Notes under the pieces: generated by a model
Told to the model about the DNA's origin: nothing
The model's input: only the letters and a program-made list of their open reading frames with translations
The model's database searches: none
Shown here: one piece after another, positions 37,048-47,787 of the stretch
How the letters are laid out: every line of letters starts with the position of its first letter
How positions within the stretch are numbered: the first letter of the stretch is position 1
Assembly (NCBI RefSeq): GCF_017794765.1
Contig: NZ_CP051236.1
Coordinates: 1,810,758 to 1,870,339, forward strand
Direction of reading: 5' to 3'
DNA from: Nitratireductor sp.
Lineage (GTDB): Bacteria; Pseudomonadota; Alphaproteobacteria; Rhizobiales; Rhizobiaceae
Length of the DNA: 59,582 bases
Program-made: the position numbers and the translations under genes

Positions 37048-37926
37048 ATGACCGTGGTGAGCGAAGTCCAATCGACGACCTGGACCTATGTTGACGGCGA
37101 TTGGCATGAGGGAAACGTACCGCTCATCGGCCCGCGCAGTCATGCCATGTGGCTGGGCTCGACCGTGTTCGATGGCGCCCGCTGGTTTGAGAATGTCGCC
37201 CCCGATCTTGATCTTCACGCCAAACGCGTCAACGCGTCGGCTGCCAATCTTGGCCTCACACCCAAGGTTTCGGCCGATGAGATCATCGGACTGGCCAAGG
37301 ATGGTCTGAAGAAGTTCGACGGCAAAACGGCCGTTTATATCCGGCCCATGTACTGGGGCGAACATGGTGGCTATATGGGTGTTCCCGCCGACCCGGATTC
37401 AAGCCGCTTCTGCCTTTGTCTTTATGAAGCACCAATGCTGGAACCGACGGGATTTTCGGTGACCGTCTCCCCGTTCCGCCGGCCGACCTTCGAAACGGCG
37501 CCGACCAATGCAAAGGCCGGGTGCCTTTATCCCAACAATGGTCGGGCAATCATGGAAGCGCGCAGCCGCGGCTATGACAACGCACTGGTACTGGACATGC
37601 TTGGCAACGTGGCCGAAACTGGCAGCTCCAATATTTTCATGGTGAAAGACGGTGTGGTCTTCACACCAGCGCCGAATGGTACTTTCCTTTCAGGTATTAC
37701 CCGTAGCCGCGTGATCATGCTTCTGCGGGACGCGGGCGTCGAGGTGGTCGAGAAGACACTTTCGGTGAAGGATTTCCTCGACGCGGACGAAGTATTTTCT
37801 TCGGGAAATCATTCAAAGATCGTCCCCGTCAGCAAGGTCGAAGACCAGAATTATCAGGCTGGACCTGTGGCCAAAAAGGCGCGTGAGCTCTATTGGGAGT
37901 GGGCCCATTCCGGGTTGCCCGTCTGA
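37048..37926 (+). CDS. ilvE: Class IV (branched-chain-type) aminotransferase
   Basis: A 292-residue fold-type IV PLP aminotransferase. The cofactor lysine lies in NAKAGCLYPNNGRA near residue 158, with the downstream glutamate in VAETGSSNIFMV and the phosphate-binding SGITRSRV. The pattern fits branched-chain amino acid aminotransferases (leucine, isoleucine, valine from their keto acids and glutamate), though D-amino acid or lyase relatives share it. AGGAAGGG lies upstream. It is followed 100 bases later by sodB on the same strand. Confidence 0.83.
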   Translation: MTVVSEVQSTTWTYVDGDWHEGNVPLIGPRSHAMWLGSTVFDGARWFENVAPDLDLHAKRVNASAANLGLTPKVSADEIIGLAKDGLKKFDGKTAVYIRPMYWGEHGGYMGVPADPDSSRFCLCLYEAPMLEPTGFSVTVSPFRRPTFETAPTNAKAGCLYPNNGRAIMEARSRGYDNALVLDMLGNVAETGSSNIFMVKDGVVFTPAPNGTFLSGITRSRVIMLLRDAGVEVVEKTLSVKDFLDADEVFSSGNHSKIVPVSKVEDQNYQAGPVAKKARELYWEWAHSGLPV

Positions 37927-38028
37927 TACACCGGGAACAATCGGGAGCGATGGGTATTGTCTCACCAGAGGCGCAACCCCATCTGCGTCCTGCAGAATTC
38001 AACCACCTGTACGAGGGAGTTTACCACC

Positions 38029-38628
38029 ATGGCTTTTGAACTGCCGGATCTGCCTTATGATTACGAGGCGCTGCAGCCCTTCATGTCGAAGGAGACGCTG
38101 GAATACCACCACGACAAGCACCACAAGGCCTATGTCGACAATGGTAACAAGCTTGCGGCAGAAGCAGGCATGGACGGCCTTTCCCTCGAAGAGGTCGTCA
38201 AGCAGTCCCATGGCAAGAATGCCGGGCTCTTCAACAACGCTGCCCAGCACTACAACCATGTCCATTTCTGGAAATGGATGAAAAAGGGCGGCGGCGGCAC
38301 AAGTCTTCCGGGTGCCCTTGCCAAAGCGATCGACAGCGATCTCGGCGGCTATGACAAGTTCCGCGCCGACTTCATCAACGCCGGCACCACGCAGTTCGGT
38401 TCAGGCTGGGCATGGCTCGCCGTCAAGAACGGCAAGCTTGAGATCATGAAGACCCCGAATGGTGAGAATCCGCTCATTCATGACGCCAAGCCGATTCTGG
38501 GTGTCGATGTGTGGGAGCACTCCTATTACATCGATTATCGCAATGCCCGTCCTAAATATCTCGAGGCGTTCGTCGACAGCCTGATCAACTGGGATTACGT
38601 ACTGGAGCTTTACGAACAGGCGTCGTAA
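38029..38628 (+). CDS. sodB: Superoxide dismutase, Fe/Mn type
   Basis: A 199-residue iron/manganese superoxide dismutase that converts superoxide to hydrogen peroxide and oxygen in the cytoplasm. Metal ligands are visible as His in EYHHDKHH, His in HYNHVHFW, and Asp/His in DVWEHSYY. The FNNAAQHYNH segment with Gln before the metal site and the absence of a signal peptide favour the iron-type SodB, but metal use cannot be settled. A GAGGGAG site precedes the ATG at 38029; the longer frame is not conserved. A strong terminator follows. Confidence 0.94.
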   Translation: MAFELPDLPYDYEALQPFMSKETLEYHHDKHHKAYVDNGNKLAAEAGMDGLSLEEVVKQSHGKNAGLFNNAAQHYNHVHFWKWMKKGGGGTSLPGALAKAIDSDLGGYDKFRADFINAGTTQFGSGWAWLAVKNGKLEIMKTPNGENPLIHDAKPILGVDVWEHSYYIDYRNARPKYLEAFVDSLINWDYVLELYEQAS

Positions 38629-38672
38629 CAGCGTTTTGCGATTTCACAATCAATACAGTTTCGGACTGTACG

Positions 38673-38702
38673 AAAGGCCCGGTCGATGCCGGGCCTTTTT
38701 TT
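38673..38702 (+). terminator. Rho-independent terminator of sodB
   Basis: AAAGGCCCGG and CCGGGCCTTT form a perfect stem with a 6-base loop, followed by a run of seven Ts (38696-38702). It lies about 45 bases past the sodB stop. Confidence 0.92.
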
Positions 38703-38806
38703 GATTCGGAAAGGCCTTCACGAAACCGTGAGCGCGCGTTCCGGAATAAATGCGGGTCACAGGCGTTGATCGGGGTATTGTTCGAACAAATCATCGGAGG
38801 GTTCTC

Positions 38807-39256
38807 ATGAAGAAAATTGCGCTTGCCGTTTCAGCTCTTTGTTTATCGATCTCGGGCGTCGCCGCTGCTGATGATCCCATTGCCGTTCGCAAGACGATCA
38901 TGCAGGCGAACGCTGCCTCCGCGGGCCTGGCGGGCGCGATGCTAAAAGGGGAACTGCAGTACAATCCCGCGATTGCCAAGGCCGCTATCCTTACCTTGAG
39001 CGCGAGCGCGAAATCATTCGGTGAGTTCTTCCCCGAAGGTTCGGGTGATGGCGACACGACGGCAGCCCCCGCTATATGGGATGATCCCGAGGCCTTTCAG
39101 GCCGCACTCGACAAATACATGACTGACACGGCGGCTGCTGCTGAAGCGTCCGGCAAAGACGGACCCGCTGATCTAGCGACGTTTCAGGCCGCGATCGGAC
39201 CGGTTTTCGGAAACTGCAAGAGCTGCCACGAAAAATTCCGCGTGCAGAACAACTGA
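38807..39256 (+). CDS. Cytochrome c'
   Basis: A 149-residue periplasmic cytochrome c' with a signal peptide ending near GVAA-AD (residue 21) and a single C-terminal haem site CKSCH at 137-141. The remainder is a four-helix bundle of the class II type, starting RKTIMQANAASAGLAGAM. Cytochromes c' bind nitric oxide and CO at a five-coordinate haem and help detoxify NO. The ATG at 38807 has the perfect site GGAGGG. It is followed 21 bases later by a dihaem cytochrome c, so the pair is probably co-transcribed and may exchange electrons. Confidence 0.9.
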   Translation: MKKIALAVSALCLSISGVAAADDPIAVRKTIMQANAASAGLAGAMLKGELQYNPAIAKAAILTLSASAKSFGEFFPEGSGDGDTTAAPAIWDDPEAFQAALDKYMTDTAAAAEASGKDGPADLATFQAAIGPVFGNCKSCHEKFRVQNN

Positions 39257-39277
39257 TCCGGGGTCTTCGGGATTGTC

Positions 39278-40210
39278 ATGAAAAAGACGTTGCTTGCTTC
39301 GGCCTTCGTGATCATCGTGGGCGGTGGAGCGGCGTTCTGGATACTGAGTGCTCCGACCCCGCTTGAGGCCGGGGCACTTGGTGCTCTGGAAGTGCCAAGT
39401 ACAGAACGCGGCGAACAGGTGTTTTGGGCTGGGGGGTGTGCTTCCTGCCACGCGCGCCCCGGGGCTGACGGCGATGCGCGGCTGGAGCTTGCAGGAGGCG
39501 TTGAGCTGAAATCCGATTTCGGCACCTTCGTTGCGCCCAACATCTCAACACATTCAGAGGACGGTATCGGCAACTGGAGCGAGATGGATTTCGCCAATGC
39601 GATGCTGCGCGGCATTTCCCCTGATGGTGAGCACTATTATCCCGCATTTCCTTATCCGTCCTACGCAAGGATGACGGCACAGGATGTGAGCGATCTTTTC
39701 GCCTTCCTGAAAACGCTGCCGGAAGTGGAAGGGCAAGCCGGAGAACACCAGCTTTCCTTCCCGTTCACAATGCGCCGTGGTGTCGGCCTCTGGAAACTCG
39801 CCTTCATGCATGACGAGCCGGTCGTCCCGCTGACGACGGACGCGTCCGAGGCGGAAAAGCGCGGGCGGTATCTCGTTGAAGGCCCTGGGCATTGCGGCGA
39901 ATGCCACACGCCGCGGAATTTCGCCGGAGGGCAACTCTACGATCAGTGGCTTGCAGGAGCCGTGTCAGCCGAAGGCGAGGGGATCGTACCCAACATCACC
40001 TCCGGGGAAGGCGGCATCGATTCCTGGTCGACGGGGGATATCGCCTACTATCTGGAGAGCGGGTTCACGCCGGAGTTCGATTCCGTTGGCGGGGCCATGG
40101 TCTCCGTTCAGAAGAACATGGCCCACCTTGCCAAGGAAGATCGCGAAGCGATTGCCGCCTATCTCAAGTCGGTGCCGGCCAGAGCTAACGGCTATCCATC
40201 TTCCCGGTGA
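39278..40210 (+). CDS. Dihaem cytochrome c, membrane-anchored or exported
   Basis: A 310-residue protein with an N-terminal hydrophobic segment (KKTLLASAFVIIVGGGAAFWIL) and two class I haem-binding sites, CASCH at 54-58 and CGECH at 206-210. VAPNISTHSEDGIGNWSEMDF and PNITSGEGGIDSWSTGDIAYYL are the corresponding repeats with distal ligand regions, as in cytochrome subunits of alcohol and aldose dehydrogenases. No dehydrogenase is nearby, so the electron donor is unknown. It follows cytochrome c' closely and its 3' end overlaps the convergent oligopeptidase gene by 26 bases. Confidence 0.88.
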   Translation: MKKTLLASAFVIIVGGGAAFWILSAPTPLEAGALGALEVPSTERGEQVFWAGGCASCHARPGADGDARLELAGGVELKSDFGTFVAPNISTHSEDGIGNWSEMDFANAMLRGISPDGEHYYPAFPYPSYARMTAQDVSDLFAFLKTLPEVEGQAGEHQLSFPFTMRRGVGLWKLAFMHDEPVVPLTTDASEAEKRGRYLVEGPGHCGECHTPRNFAGGQLYDQWLAGAVSAEGEGIVPNITSGEGGIDSWSTGDIAYYLESGFTPEFDSVGGAMVSVQKNMAHLAKEDREAIAAYLKSVPARANGYPSSR

Positions 40211-42293
40211 CCTTCAAAACGAAGGCATAGGTAAGCGCCTTTTCCTCGAGCCGTGAAAAACGGCCCGAGGCTCCGGCGTGACCGGCATCGAGATTGGTTT
40301 TCAGGAGGACCGGATTGTCGCCCTTTTTCCGATCGCGCAGCCGGGCCACCCATTTCGCGGGTTCCCAGTAGGTAACGCGCGGATCTGTGAGGCCGGCAAG
40401 GGCCAGGATGGGTGGGTACTCTTTCGCGCTTACATTGTCGTAGGGAGAATAGGCGGCAATGGTGTCGTAATCCTCACGCGAGACGATGGGATTGCCCCAT
40501 TCCGGCCATTCGGGCGGGGTGAGGGGCAATGTGTCGTCGAGCATTGTGTTGAGCACATCGACGAAAGGCACGGCGGCGACAATGCCCCCAAAGGCTTCCG
40601 GCGCCATGTTGGCAACCGCGCCCATCAACATTCCGCCGGCCGACCCGCCCTCCGCAACGATGCGGTCGTGGCTGGTGTATCCCTCGGCCACGAGATGACG
40701 GGCGGCGGCGATGAAATCGGTGAACGTGTTGACCTTTTTTTCGCGTTTTCCGTCCTCGTACCAGGCGTAACCCTTTTCCTTGCCTCCGCGGATATGCGCG
40801 ATGGCGTAGACGAAACCACGGTCGACCAGAGACAGGCAGTTCGTATTGAAAGAGGCGGGCATCGCCATGCCATAGGCTCCATAACCGTAGAGCAGGCAGG
40901 GGGCTGAACCGTCGAGCGCTATACCCTTGCGATAGACCAGAGACACCGGCACCAGTTCGCCATCGGGCGCAGGCGCCATCAGACGACGCGTCACATAGTC
41001 GTCCGCATTGTGCCCGGACGGTACTTCCTGCGTTTTCAGGAGCGTGCGGGTGCGAGTGCGCATGTCGTAGTCAAACACCTGCTCCGGCGTGGTCATTGAT
41101 GAATAGGAGAAACGCAGCGTATCGGTCGCGTATTCGTAGGATCCCTGAAGCCCAAGCGAATAGGCCTCTTCGTCGAAGGCGATGGTATGCTCGGAACCAT
41201 TGTGGCGATCGCGAATAACGATGCGCGGCAGTCCATCTTTGCGTTCGAGGCGGACGAGATAATCGGCGAAGGCCATGATCGCGAGGATCAGGCGGCCGGG
41301 CTCGTGAGGCACGAGATCCTGCCAGTTTTCGCGCGCGGGGTTGCTGGCCGGTGCGGTGACAATCTTGAAATCCTTGGCGCCATCCGCATTGGTCAGGATG
41401 AAGAAGATATCGCCGCCTTCCTCGAGATCGTATTGAAGGCCGGTTTCGCGTGGCGCGACCAGGCGTGGCGCGGCTTCCGGATCGTTGGCCGGCAGGATGA
41501 GGCATTCCGACGTTTCGTGATCGTGGGCGGAAATATAGATCCACTCCTGCGTGCGGCTGCCGGAAACGCCGACGAAAAACCCTGCATCGGCTTCTTCATA
41601 GACGAGGCGGTCGGAGGCAGGCTCCGCGCCAACGCGGTGGAAAAACACTTTCGAAGGACGATGGTTCTCATCGAGACGCGTGTAGAAAAAACCATCGCTC
41701 GCCGCATCCCACACACCACCGCCGCCTGTCTCGGCAACGATGTCGGGCAGGTCTTCGCCGGTGGCGAGGTCGCGCACGCTGATCGTGTAGAGTTCAGAAC
41801 CCTTGTCGTCATGGCCCCACAGAAGACGTTTGTGATCGGGCGAATGATCGACCCCGCCGACGCGGAAATAGCTCTTGCCCTCGGCTTCTCGGTCACCGTC
41901 CAGCAGCGTCTCCTCCGCGCCGCCGCCGCTGGGCAGGCGGAAGAAGCGCGGATACTCGCCTCCGGTCCGGAACCCGGCGGCATAGGCATAGGGGCCATCT
42001 CTGGAAGGCACGGACGTCTCATCTTCCTTGATGCGGCCGCGCATCTCGGCGACGAGAGTCTTCTGCAACTCTTCCGTATCGACCATGAGCGCTGCCTGAT
42101 AGGCATTCTCGGCTTCGAGATGGGTACGGATGTCGTCGGCAAGGAGGCTCGGGTCGCGCAGGACCTCCTGCCAGTTTTCAGCACGCATCCAGGCATATTC
42201 ATCCGTGCGCTCGATGCCGTGGCGCGTGTCCTTCACGGGATGTGCGCGCGGCGAGGGGGCTTTTGCGTCCATGGCGAACGGTTTGGAAGTCAT
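40185..42293 (-). CDS. ptrB: Oligopeptidase B (S9 family serine peptidase)
   Basis: A 702-residue prolyl-oligopeptidase-family enzyme that cuts small peptides after basic residues in the cytoplasm. It shows the propeller N-terminal half (DEYAWMRAENWQEVL, RDGPYAYAAGF) and a C-terminal hydrolase domain with nucleophile in EGGSAGGMLMG, the aspartate in GLTDPRVTYWEPAKW and the histidine in DAGHAGASGR. HIRGGKEKGYAWYEDGK is typical of oligopeptidase B. No signal peptide is present. The last 26 bases overlap the cytochrome gene on the other strand. Confidence 0.94.
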   Translation of the reverse strand: MTSKPFAMDAKAPSPRAHPVKDTRHGIERTDEYAWMRAENWQEVLRDPSLLADDIRTHLEAENAYQAALMVDTEELQKTLVAEMRGRIKEDETSVPSRDGPYAYAAGFRTGGEYPRFFRLPSGGGAEETLLDGDREAEGKSYFRVGGVDHSPDHKRLLWGHDDKGSELYTISVRDLATGEDLPDIVAETGGGGVWDAASDGFFYTRLDENHRPSKVFFHRVGAEPASDRLVYEEADAGFFVGVSGSRTQEWIYISAHDHETSECLILPANDPEAAPRLVAPRETGLQYDLEEGGDIFFILTNADGAKDFKIVTAPASNPARENWQDLVPHEPGRLILAIMAFADYLVRLERKDGLPRIVIRDRHNGSEHTIAFDEEAYSLGLQGSYEYATDTLRFSYSSMTTPEQVFDYDMRTRTRTLLKTQEVPSGHNADDYVTRRLMAPAPDGELVPVSLVYRKGIALDGSAPCLLYGYGAYGMAMPASFNTNCLSLVDRGFVYAIAHIRGGKEKGYAWYEDGKREKKVNTFTDFIAAARHLVAEGYTSHDRIVAEGGSAGGMLMGAVANMAPEAFGGIVAAVPFVDVLNTMLDDTLPLTPPEWPEWGNPIVSREDYDTIAAYSPYDNVSAKEYPPILALAGLTDPRVTYWEPAKWVARLRDRKKGDNPVLLKTNLDAGHAGASGRFSRLEEKALTYAFVLKVTGKMDSR

Positions 42294-42609
42294 GAGGCTA
42301 CCTTGTGAATATCTGCGAGAAGCGAGTGCGGCGCGCCGCAGGGAATGCCTCCTTCATGTCCCGAGCGAATAGGGCATGGCAATGGCTTATTGTGTTTTTC
42401 CCGGCGCTTCCCTGCCCCAGGTCCGGCCCGATGAGCGGATTTTGCATCTGGCCTGTCCCGTGGTTTAAGCTGTGTAATCTTCTGTGAATGGCGGCGTTTC
42501 ATCGCGCTTTGCAGGTCGGTTTACGCCTTGTGGTGCCTGAGGCGAGTGTTTATGTCACCGTAGGATTTAAAAATGTGGCCTGAAACACGATTTCAAGTGG
42601 GGAGAGTTC
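42294..42609. promoter_or_regulatory. Divergent region upstream of the mrp operon
   Basis: About 315 bases separate ptrB and mrpA and should hold both promoters. No credible gene or terminator is seen. A good GGGGAG ribosome binding site lies directly before mrpA. The part from 42480 to 42590 could be a transcribed leader, but I recognise no riboswitch class. Confidence 0.4.
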
Positions 42610-44955
42610 ATGACGGCAGACAGCCAGTGGCTGACATTTCTTGCTCTGTTGCTGCCGTTTGCAGCCGCCGCCATCGCACCAGTGCTTACAAAAGCGCTGA
42701 AACACAATGCGGCGTGGATCCTGGCCCTGGCTCCTGCTCTTATCTTTCTTCATTTTAGCGGATTCGTTGGAAACATCTCCGAAGGAGAAACGCTTTCGGC
42801 CGGATATGTCTGGATTCCGAGTCTTTCGGTAGACTTCTCCTGGTTTCTTGACGGCCTGTCCGTCACCTTCGCACTTCTGATTACCGGCATAGGTACGCTG
42901 ATCGTGCTCTATGCGGGCGGGTATCTGAAGGGACATGAGCATCAGGGGCGCTTTTTCTCCTTCATACTGATGTTCATGGGGTCCATGCTGGGATTGGTAG
43001 TGGCCGATTCCTTCCTGACCCTGTTTGTTTTCTGGGAGCTGACCTCGATCACCTCGTTCCTGCTGATCGGTTTCGATCATTCACGCGAAGCCTCGCGCCG
43101 TGCGGCGTTGCAGGCGCTGGTCGTGACCGGGCTTGGCGGGCTTTCACTTCTGGCGGGGCTTCTGGTAATCTGGGGAGCCACAGGTGTCACTTCCCTGTCT
43201 GCTCTGCTTGCAAGCGAAAGCGCGCTGCGCGATGCGCCGCTTTATATGGCTGCACTGCTTTTGATCCTCGGCGGTGCATTCACGAAATCGGCGCAGTTTC
43301 CCTTCCATTTCTGGCTGCCGAACGCGATGGAAGCACCCACTCCGGTTTCGGCCTATCTGCACTCTGCAACAATGGTGAAAGCGGGCGTCTATCTTCTGAT
43401 GAGGCTTAACCCCGTGCTGGGTGATACGGTCGCATGGGAAACGATCCTGCCTGTTTTTGGCGGTGCCACGCTGCTCGTCGGTACACTCCTGGCTATGCGC
43501 CAGACAGATCTGAAGCTGATGCTCGCTTATACGACGGTAGCCTCGCTCGGGCTGCTCGTCATGCTGACGGGTGTGGGCTCGGAGAAGGCTGTTGAAGCGG
43601 CAGTGCTCTATCTGGTGGCACACTCCATGTTCAAGGGCGCGCTCTTCATGGTTGCGGGATTGGTGGATCACGAGGCCGGCACACGCGATGTCACCAGACT
43701 GGGCGGCCTGCGAAAGGCGATGCCCATCACCTTCACGGCGGCGGTTCTGGCTGCCGCGTCGATGGGCGGTGTCCCGCTGTTCTTCGGCTTTCTTGCGAAA
43801 GAAGAGATCTATGCCGGCCTGGGTTTCACCGATGGCTGGACCTCGTTGCTGACGCTGGTCGCGCTCACTGGCAACGGGCTGATGTTCGCGATCGGCTTTG
43901 CCGTGGCCCTGAAGCCATTTCTTGGAAACAAGGTAGAGACCCCCAAACACGCCCACGAAGGGCCGGTCCTGCTTTGGCTCGGGCCGCTCGTTCTCGGCGG
44001 CCTCGGGCTTGTGTCTGCTCTGGTATCAGGTCTCAGCCACGAGCTGGTCAGCAGCCCGATGTCGAGTGCAGTGCTAGGCGAGCCTGTAACGGTGACGATT
44101 TCGACCGTGCCGCATATCGGCATGCCGCTCGTCCTCTCGGTGGTGACGGTCGCGTTGGGTGCTTCGGTATTCGTCATGCTGGAGCGCGGGCGTGCTGCCA
44201 TGGCCGGCATTCTGACCGCCATCGGCTGGGGACCGGACCGGGGCTTCGACCAGGTGATGCGCGGTCTGACCCGGCTTTCGTTCCGTGTGACCAATATCAT
44301 TCAGAATGGTCGCCTCGATTACTACATGACGGCAACCTTCGTTGCGGTCGCTGCCGCAGTGTTGATTCCGATGGGGCTTTATGACGAATGGCCGACACCC
44401 CCCCAGCTTCCCCGGATGCCCTTCTATGAGTGGACCGTCCTGCTGATCGCCCTGATCGGTCTTGGTGCGGTGATCTATGCGCGTGACCGGCTGACTGCGA
44501 TCGTCTCACTAGGTATTCAAGGGTTTGCCGTGGCTCTTATATTCATGCTGCTTGGTGCTCCGGATCTCTCTTTCACCCAGTTCATGGTCGAGACGCTGTC
44601 CGTGGTGATCCTGGCCCTTGTCATGACGCGGCTGCGGCTCTCGCCGACGGATCACCGCCCGACAGGCGAAAAGGTGCTTGACGTTGCCGTGGCCGGAACC
44701 TGCGGTGCCGCGCTGGGCCTGATGCTTTTGCGCGTGACCCAGGTGCCGTTCAACACCGAGCTCAGTGATTTCTTCTCGCAGTATTCCCGCGTGATCGCTC
44801 ATGGCCGGAACATCGTGAATGTGATCCTCGTCGATTTCCGCGGCACGGATACGTTGGGCGAGATTGCCGTGGTGATGATCGCCGGCCTGGCCATTCTGGC
44901 GCTGGTGCGGATCCGCAGCGTCAAGCCGATCACAGAAAACAGGGAGGAGGGGTGA
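42610..44955 (+). CDS. mrpA: Mrp-type Na+/H+ antiporter subunit A
   Basis: A 781-residue integral membrane protein, the largest Mrp subunit, related to NuoL of complex I. The NuoL-like core spans about residues 60-500 ([51 protein letters not shown]) and contains the charged intramembrane residues of the family. The C-terminal 180 residues carry an MrpB-like extension ([26 protein letters not shown]). The complex exchanges external protons for sodium or potassium and supports pH and salt tolerance. It opens the seven-gene operon mrpABCDEFG; mrpB starts one base after its stop region. Confidence 0.94.
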   Translation: MTADSQWLTFLALLLPFAAAAIAPVLTKALKHNAAWILALAPALIFLHFSGFVGNISEGETLSAGYVWIPSLSVDFSWFLDGLSVTFALLITGIGTLIVLYAGGYLKGHEHQGRFFSFILMFMGSMLGLVVADSFLTLFVFWELTSITSFLLIGFDHSREASRRAALQALVVTGLGGLSLLAGLLVIWGATGVTSLSALLASESALRDAPLYMAALLLILGGAFTKSAQFPFHFWLPNAMEAPTPVSAYLHSATMVKAGVYLLMRLNPVLGDTVAWETILPVFGGATLLVGTLLAMRQTDLKLMLAYTTVASLGLLVMLTGVGSEKAVEAAVLYLVAHSMFKGALFMVAGLVDHEAGTRDVTRLGGLRKAMPITFTAAVLAAASMGGVPLFFGFLAKEEIYAGLGFTDGWTSLLTLVALTGNGLMFAIGFAVALKPFLGNKVETPKHAHEGPVLLWLGPLVLGGLGLVSALVSGLSHELVSSPMSSAVLGEPVTVTISTVPHIGMPLVLSVVTVALGASVFVMLERGRAAMAGILTAIGWGPDRGFDQVMRGLTRLSFRVTNIIQNGRLDYYMTATFVAVAAAVLIPMGLYDEWPTPPQLPRMPFYEWTVLLIALIGLGAVIYARDRLTAIVSLGIQGFAVALIFMLLGAPDLSFTQFMVETLSVVILALVMTRLRLSPTDHRPTGEKVLDVAVAGTCGAALGLMLLRVTQVPFNTELSDFFSQYSRVIAHGRNIVNVILVDFRGTDTLGEIAVVMIAGLAILALVRIRSVKPITENREEG

Positions 44956-44956
44956 T

Positions 44957-45376
44957 ATGCGTACATTGATCTTCCGCACGGTCGCGCCCTATCTCACAAG
45001 CCTGATGATCCTGTTTTCCATCTTTGTGCTTTTACGGGGCCACAATGAGCCGGGCGGTGGTTTCATCGGCGGGCTGATCGCCGCATCGGCATTTGCGATC
45101 TACGGCATCGCCTGCGGAGTTTCGCCGGTGCGCCGCGCCCTCTATTTTCATCCAATGGCGATTTCGGGTTTCGGGCTTCTGGTGTCGGCAATTTCCGGCT
45201 GGCTGTCCCTTGCCTTCAAGGTGCCGTTCATGACGGGCCTGTGGACCAAGGTCAGCGTGCTCGGTGTTCCCGTGGACCTATCCACCGTGCTGTTCTTTGA
45301 CATTGGCGTTTATCTTGTCGTTCTCGGGTCGATCACATCTGTCGCACTTGCCCTTGAAGAAAGGGAGCACGGGTAA
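44957..45376 (+). CDS. mrpB: Mrp antiporter subunit B
   Basis: A 139-residue membrane protein with about four helices and the family's signature [24 protein letters not shown] near residues 28-51. It has a strong GGGAGGAGGGG site within the end of mrpA. The stop overlaps the start of mrpC (TAATG). It is part of the hetero-oligomeric Mrp complex. Confidence 0.92.
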   Translation: MRTLIFRTVAPYLTSLMILFSIFVLLRGHNEPGGGFIGGLIAASAFAIYGIACGVSPVRRALYFHPMAISGFGLLVSAISGWLSLAFKVPFMTGLWTKVSVLGVPVDLSTVLFFDIGVYLVVLGSITSVALALEEREHG

Positions 45377-45753
45377 TGGAAGTCGCTCTCTCCTTTGTGG
45401 TCAGCGTGTTCTTCGCTGTCGCCATCTATCTGATGCTGTCGAAGCACATCATCCGCATTCTCCTCGGGGTCTCGATCTTCGGCAATGCGGTGAACCTGTC
45501 GATCTTCACGGCTGGTAGGCTGATGCGTGAGGTTCCGCCGATCATTCCCGAGGCGCTGCCGATCCCGGAGGCGGCGACGGCAAACCCGCTGCCGCAGGCA
45601 CTCGTTCTGACGGCGATCGTAATTTCGTTCTCGCTCTTCGCTTTCCTCCTGGTGTTGGCGTTCCGTGCCTATCAGGAGTTGGGAACCGACGACACGGATG
45701 GAATGCGCGTTGCCGAACCCGAGGGCGAACCAATGCCCCCGCTTGGATACTGA
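45376..45753 (+). CDS. mrpC: Mrp antiporter subunit C (NuoK-like)
   Basis: A 125-residue membrane protein with three helices, homologous to NuoK of complex I. SKHIIRILLGVSIFGNAVNLSIF and PLPQALVLTAIVISFSLFAFLLVL are characteristic. The start overlaps the mrpB stop by one base; mrpD follows after 7 bases. Confidence 0.93.
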   Translation: MEVALSFVVSVFFAVAIYLMLSKHIIRILLGVSIFGNAVNLSIFTAGRLMREVPPIIPEALPIPEAATANPLPQALVLTAIVISFSLFAFLLVLAFRAYQELGTDDTDGMRVAEPEGEPMPPLGY

Positions 45754-45760
45754 GGCACCG

Positions 45761-47317
45761 ATGGCTGCTGAATCGATTGACATTTCCAACGCAATGCTGA
45801 CGGAGCCGACGGCGCTGGGTGACTGGATGCTTGTGGCACCGGTCGGGCTGCCGATTCTCTTTGGCGCGGTCCTGCTCATGGTGCGCCACGAAACCCGGCT
45901 GCATGCAGGCATTGCCATTGCGGGGCTGCTTCTGACCCTTGGCGCGAACGCTGCACTCCTTCTGCAGGTGCTGGCAGACGGTCCGAAGGTGATGACCATG
46001 GGGCGCTGGCTGCCGCCCTTCGGCATATCCTTTACCGCGGACGCGCTCGGAGCATCGCTTGCCCTTGTGGCGACGCTGGTTGCCAGTGTGTGTGCTCTCT
46101 ACGCGATGAAGGACATCGGCGCGACGGGTCGCCGCTACGGCTTTTATCCGTTTCTGATGCTATTGATGGCGGGCGTGGGAGGGTCGTTTCTGACCGGTGA
46201 CATTTTCAACCTGTATGTCTGGTTCGAGGTGTTTCTGATCTCCTCCTTCGGTCTCCTGATCCTGGGGTCGACCGACCGTCAGCTCGACGGCGCAACCAAG
46301 TATGCCATTCTGAACCTGGTGGGGACGACGCTGTTTCTGACCGCGACCGCGTATCTTTACGGCACGTTTGGAACGCTCAACATGGCCGATATCGCCCGAA
46401 AGGCGGATGCCATGCGCGAGACAGGTCCGTTGATGACCCTCGCAGTCCTCTATTTGCTTGCCTTCGGCATGAAAGCGGCTGCGTTCCCGGTGAACTTCTG
46501 GCTGCCAGCCTCTTATCACACACCGCGCATCGTCACGGCGGCGCTGTTTGGCGGTGTGTTGACCAAGGTCGGAGTTTACGCGCTGCTGCGCGTTCTGGTG
46601 ATGCTGTTTCCCGTTGAGCGGGCGGAGCTATCAGGTGTGATTGCCTGGGTGGCGGCGGGCACGATGGTGCTCGGGATTATGGGCGCTATTGCCCAGTCCG
46701 ATATTCGCCGGGTGCTGGGGTTTGTGGTTATCTCTGGCGTTGGAGTGATGCTTGCAGGGCTCGCGCTGGGCACCGAGATCGGGCTGACGGGCACGATTCT
46801 TTATGCATTCCACTCCGTTCTCGCAATGACCGCGCTTTACCTTCTGGCCGGCGTCATCAAGGAGCTTGGCGGAAGCTACTCACTGCATGAGCTGGGTGGG
46901 CTTTACCGAGCCTATCCGGCGATGGGGGCCTTTGCGCTGGTTCTGATGCTTGCGGTGGCAGGACTGCCGCCGGCATCCGGGTTGTGGCCCAAAGTGCTGC
47001 TCGTGCGGGCTTCGCTCGAAGCAGGATGGCCCTGGCTCTCTTTTGCCATTTTGTTGACCGGCCTTCTCACCACGATTGCGCTCGGGCGTGTGTATATCCT
47101 TGCGATCTGGCGCAACGGCCCTTCCGGAGTTCCTGCCGATGCAGCCACGGGTGCCCCCGGATATGGCTACGCCTCAATGGCCTTGCTGTGTGTTCCGATC
47201 ATACTGCTCGGCATTTACCCTGAACCATTTATCCGGGTGGCTGAAGCGGCTGCGGTCGGGCTCCTGGATGCATCAGGCTATATCGGTGCGGTCTTTCCTG
47301 CGGAGGCGGTGCAATGA
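45761..47317 (+). CDS. mrpD: Mrp antiporter subunit D (NuoN/M-like)
   Basis: A 518-residue membrane protein of the proton-conducting NuoM/N family, with about 14 helices. [23 protein letters not shown] and [37 protein letters not shown] hold the conserved glutamate and lysines of the ion path. The ATG at 45761 follows the mrpC stop; the longer frame is not family sequence. Its stop overlaps the mrpE start by four bases. Confidence 0.94.
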   Translation: MAAESIDISNAMLTEPTALGDWMLVAPVGLPILFGAVLLMVRHETRLHAGIAIAGLLLTLGANAALLLQVLADGPKVMTMGRWLPPFGISFTADALGASLALVATLVASVCALYAMKDIGATGRRYGFYPFLMLLMAGVGGSFLTGDIFNLYVWFEVFLISSFGLLILGSTDRQLDGATKYAILNLVGTTLFLTATAYLYGTFGTLNMADIARKADAMRETGPLMTLAVLYLLAFGMKAAAFPVNFWLPASYHTPRIVTAALFGGVLTKVGVYALLRVLVMLFPVERAELSGVIAWVAAGTMVLGIMGAIAQSDIRRVLGFVVISGVGVMLAGLALGTEIGLTGTILYAFHSVLAMTALYLLAGVIKELGGSYSLHELGGLYRAYPAMGAFALVLMLAVAGLPPASGLWPKVLLVRASLEAGWPWLSFAILLTGLLTTIALGRVYILAIWRNGPSGVPADAATGAPGYGYASMALLCVPIILLGIYPEPFIRVAEAAAVGLLDASGYIGAVFPAEAVQ

Positions 47318-47787
47318 GACTGTCCCTGATCAATATCATCCTGGCGCTGATCTGGACCGCGGTCAGCGGCTCTTTCACCCTGCCGAACTTTATTTTCGGC
47401 TTTCTCCTTGGGGCGGCAGCACTTTACCTGATCCGGGAACAGGTCGGATCTCTGGGATATTTCGCCCGCAGTATGCGGGTCATATCACTTGCCCTGCTGT
47501 TTCTCTACGAACTGGTACTTTCTGCCTGGCGGGTTGCGCTTCTTGTTTTGTCGCCGAGGATGAACCTTCGGCCCGGCATTTTCGCGTATCCTCTCAAGGT
47601 GGATCGGGACTTCGAGATCACGCTTTTGGCAAATCTGATCACGCTGACGCCGGGGACCCTGTCCGTCGACGTTTCGGAAGATCGCCGCTTTCTTTATGTT
47701 CATGCGATCGATTGCTCGGATCCGGAACAACTGCGCCGCGACATTGCCGAAGGCTTCGAACGCAAGATCATGGAGGCGTTTCGATGA
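47314..47787 (+). CDS. mrpE: Mrp antiporter subunit E
   Basis: A 157-residue subunit with an N-terminal membrane region (two to three helices) and a cytoplasmic C-terminal domain. [29 protein letters not shown] is the family signature. It overlaps mrpD and mrpF by ATGA-type junctions, which suggests strictly coupled synthesis. Confidence 0.93.
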   Translation: MRLSLINIILALIWTAVSGSFTLPNFIFGFLLGAAALYLIREQVGSLGYFARSMRVISLALLFLYELVLSAWRVALLVLSPRMNLRPGIFAYPLKVDRDFEITLLANLITLTPGTLSVDVSEDRRFLYVHAIDCSDPEQLRRDIAEGFERKIMEAFR

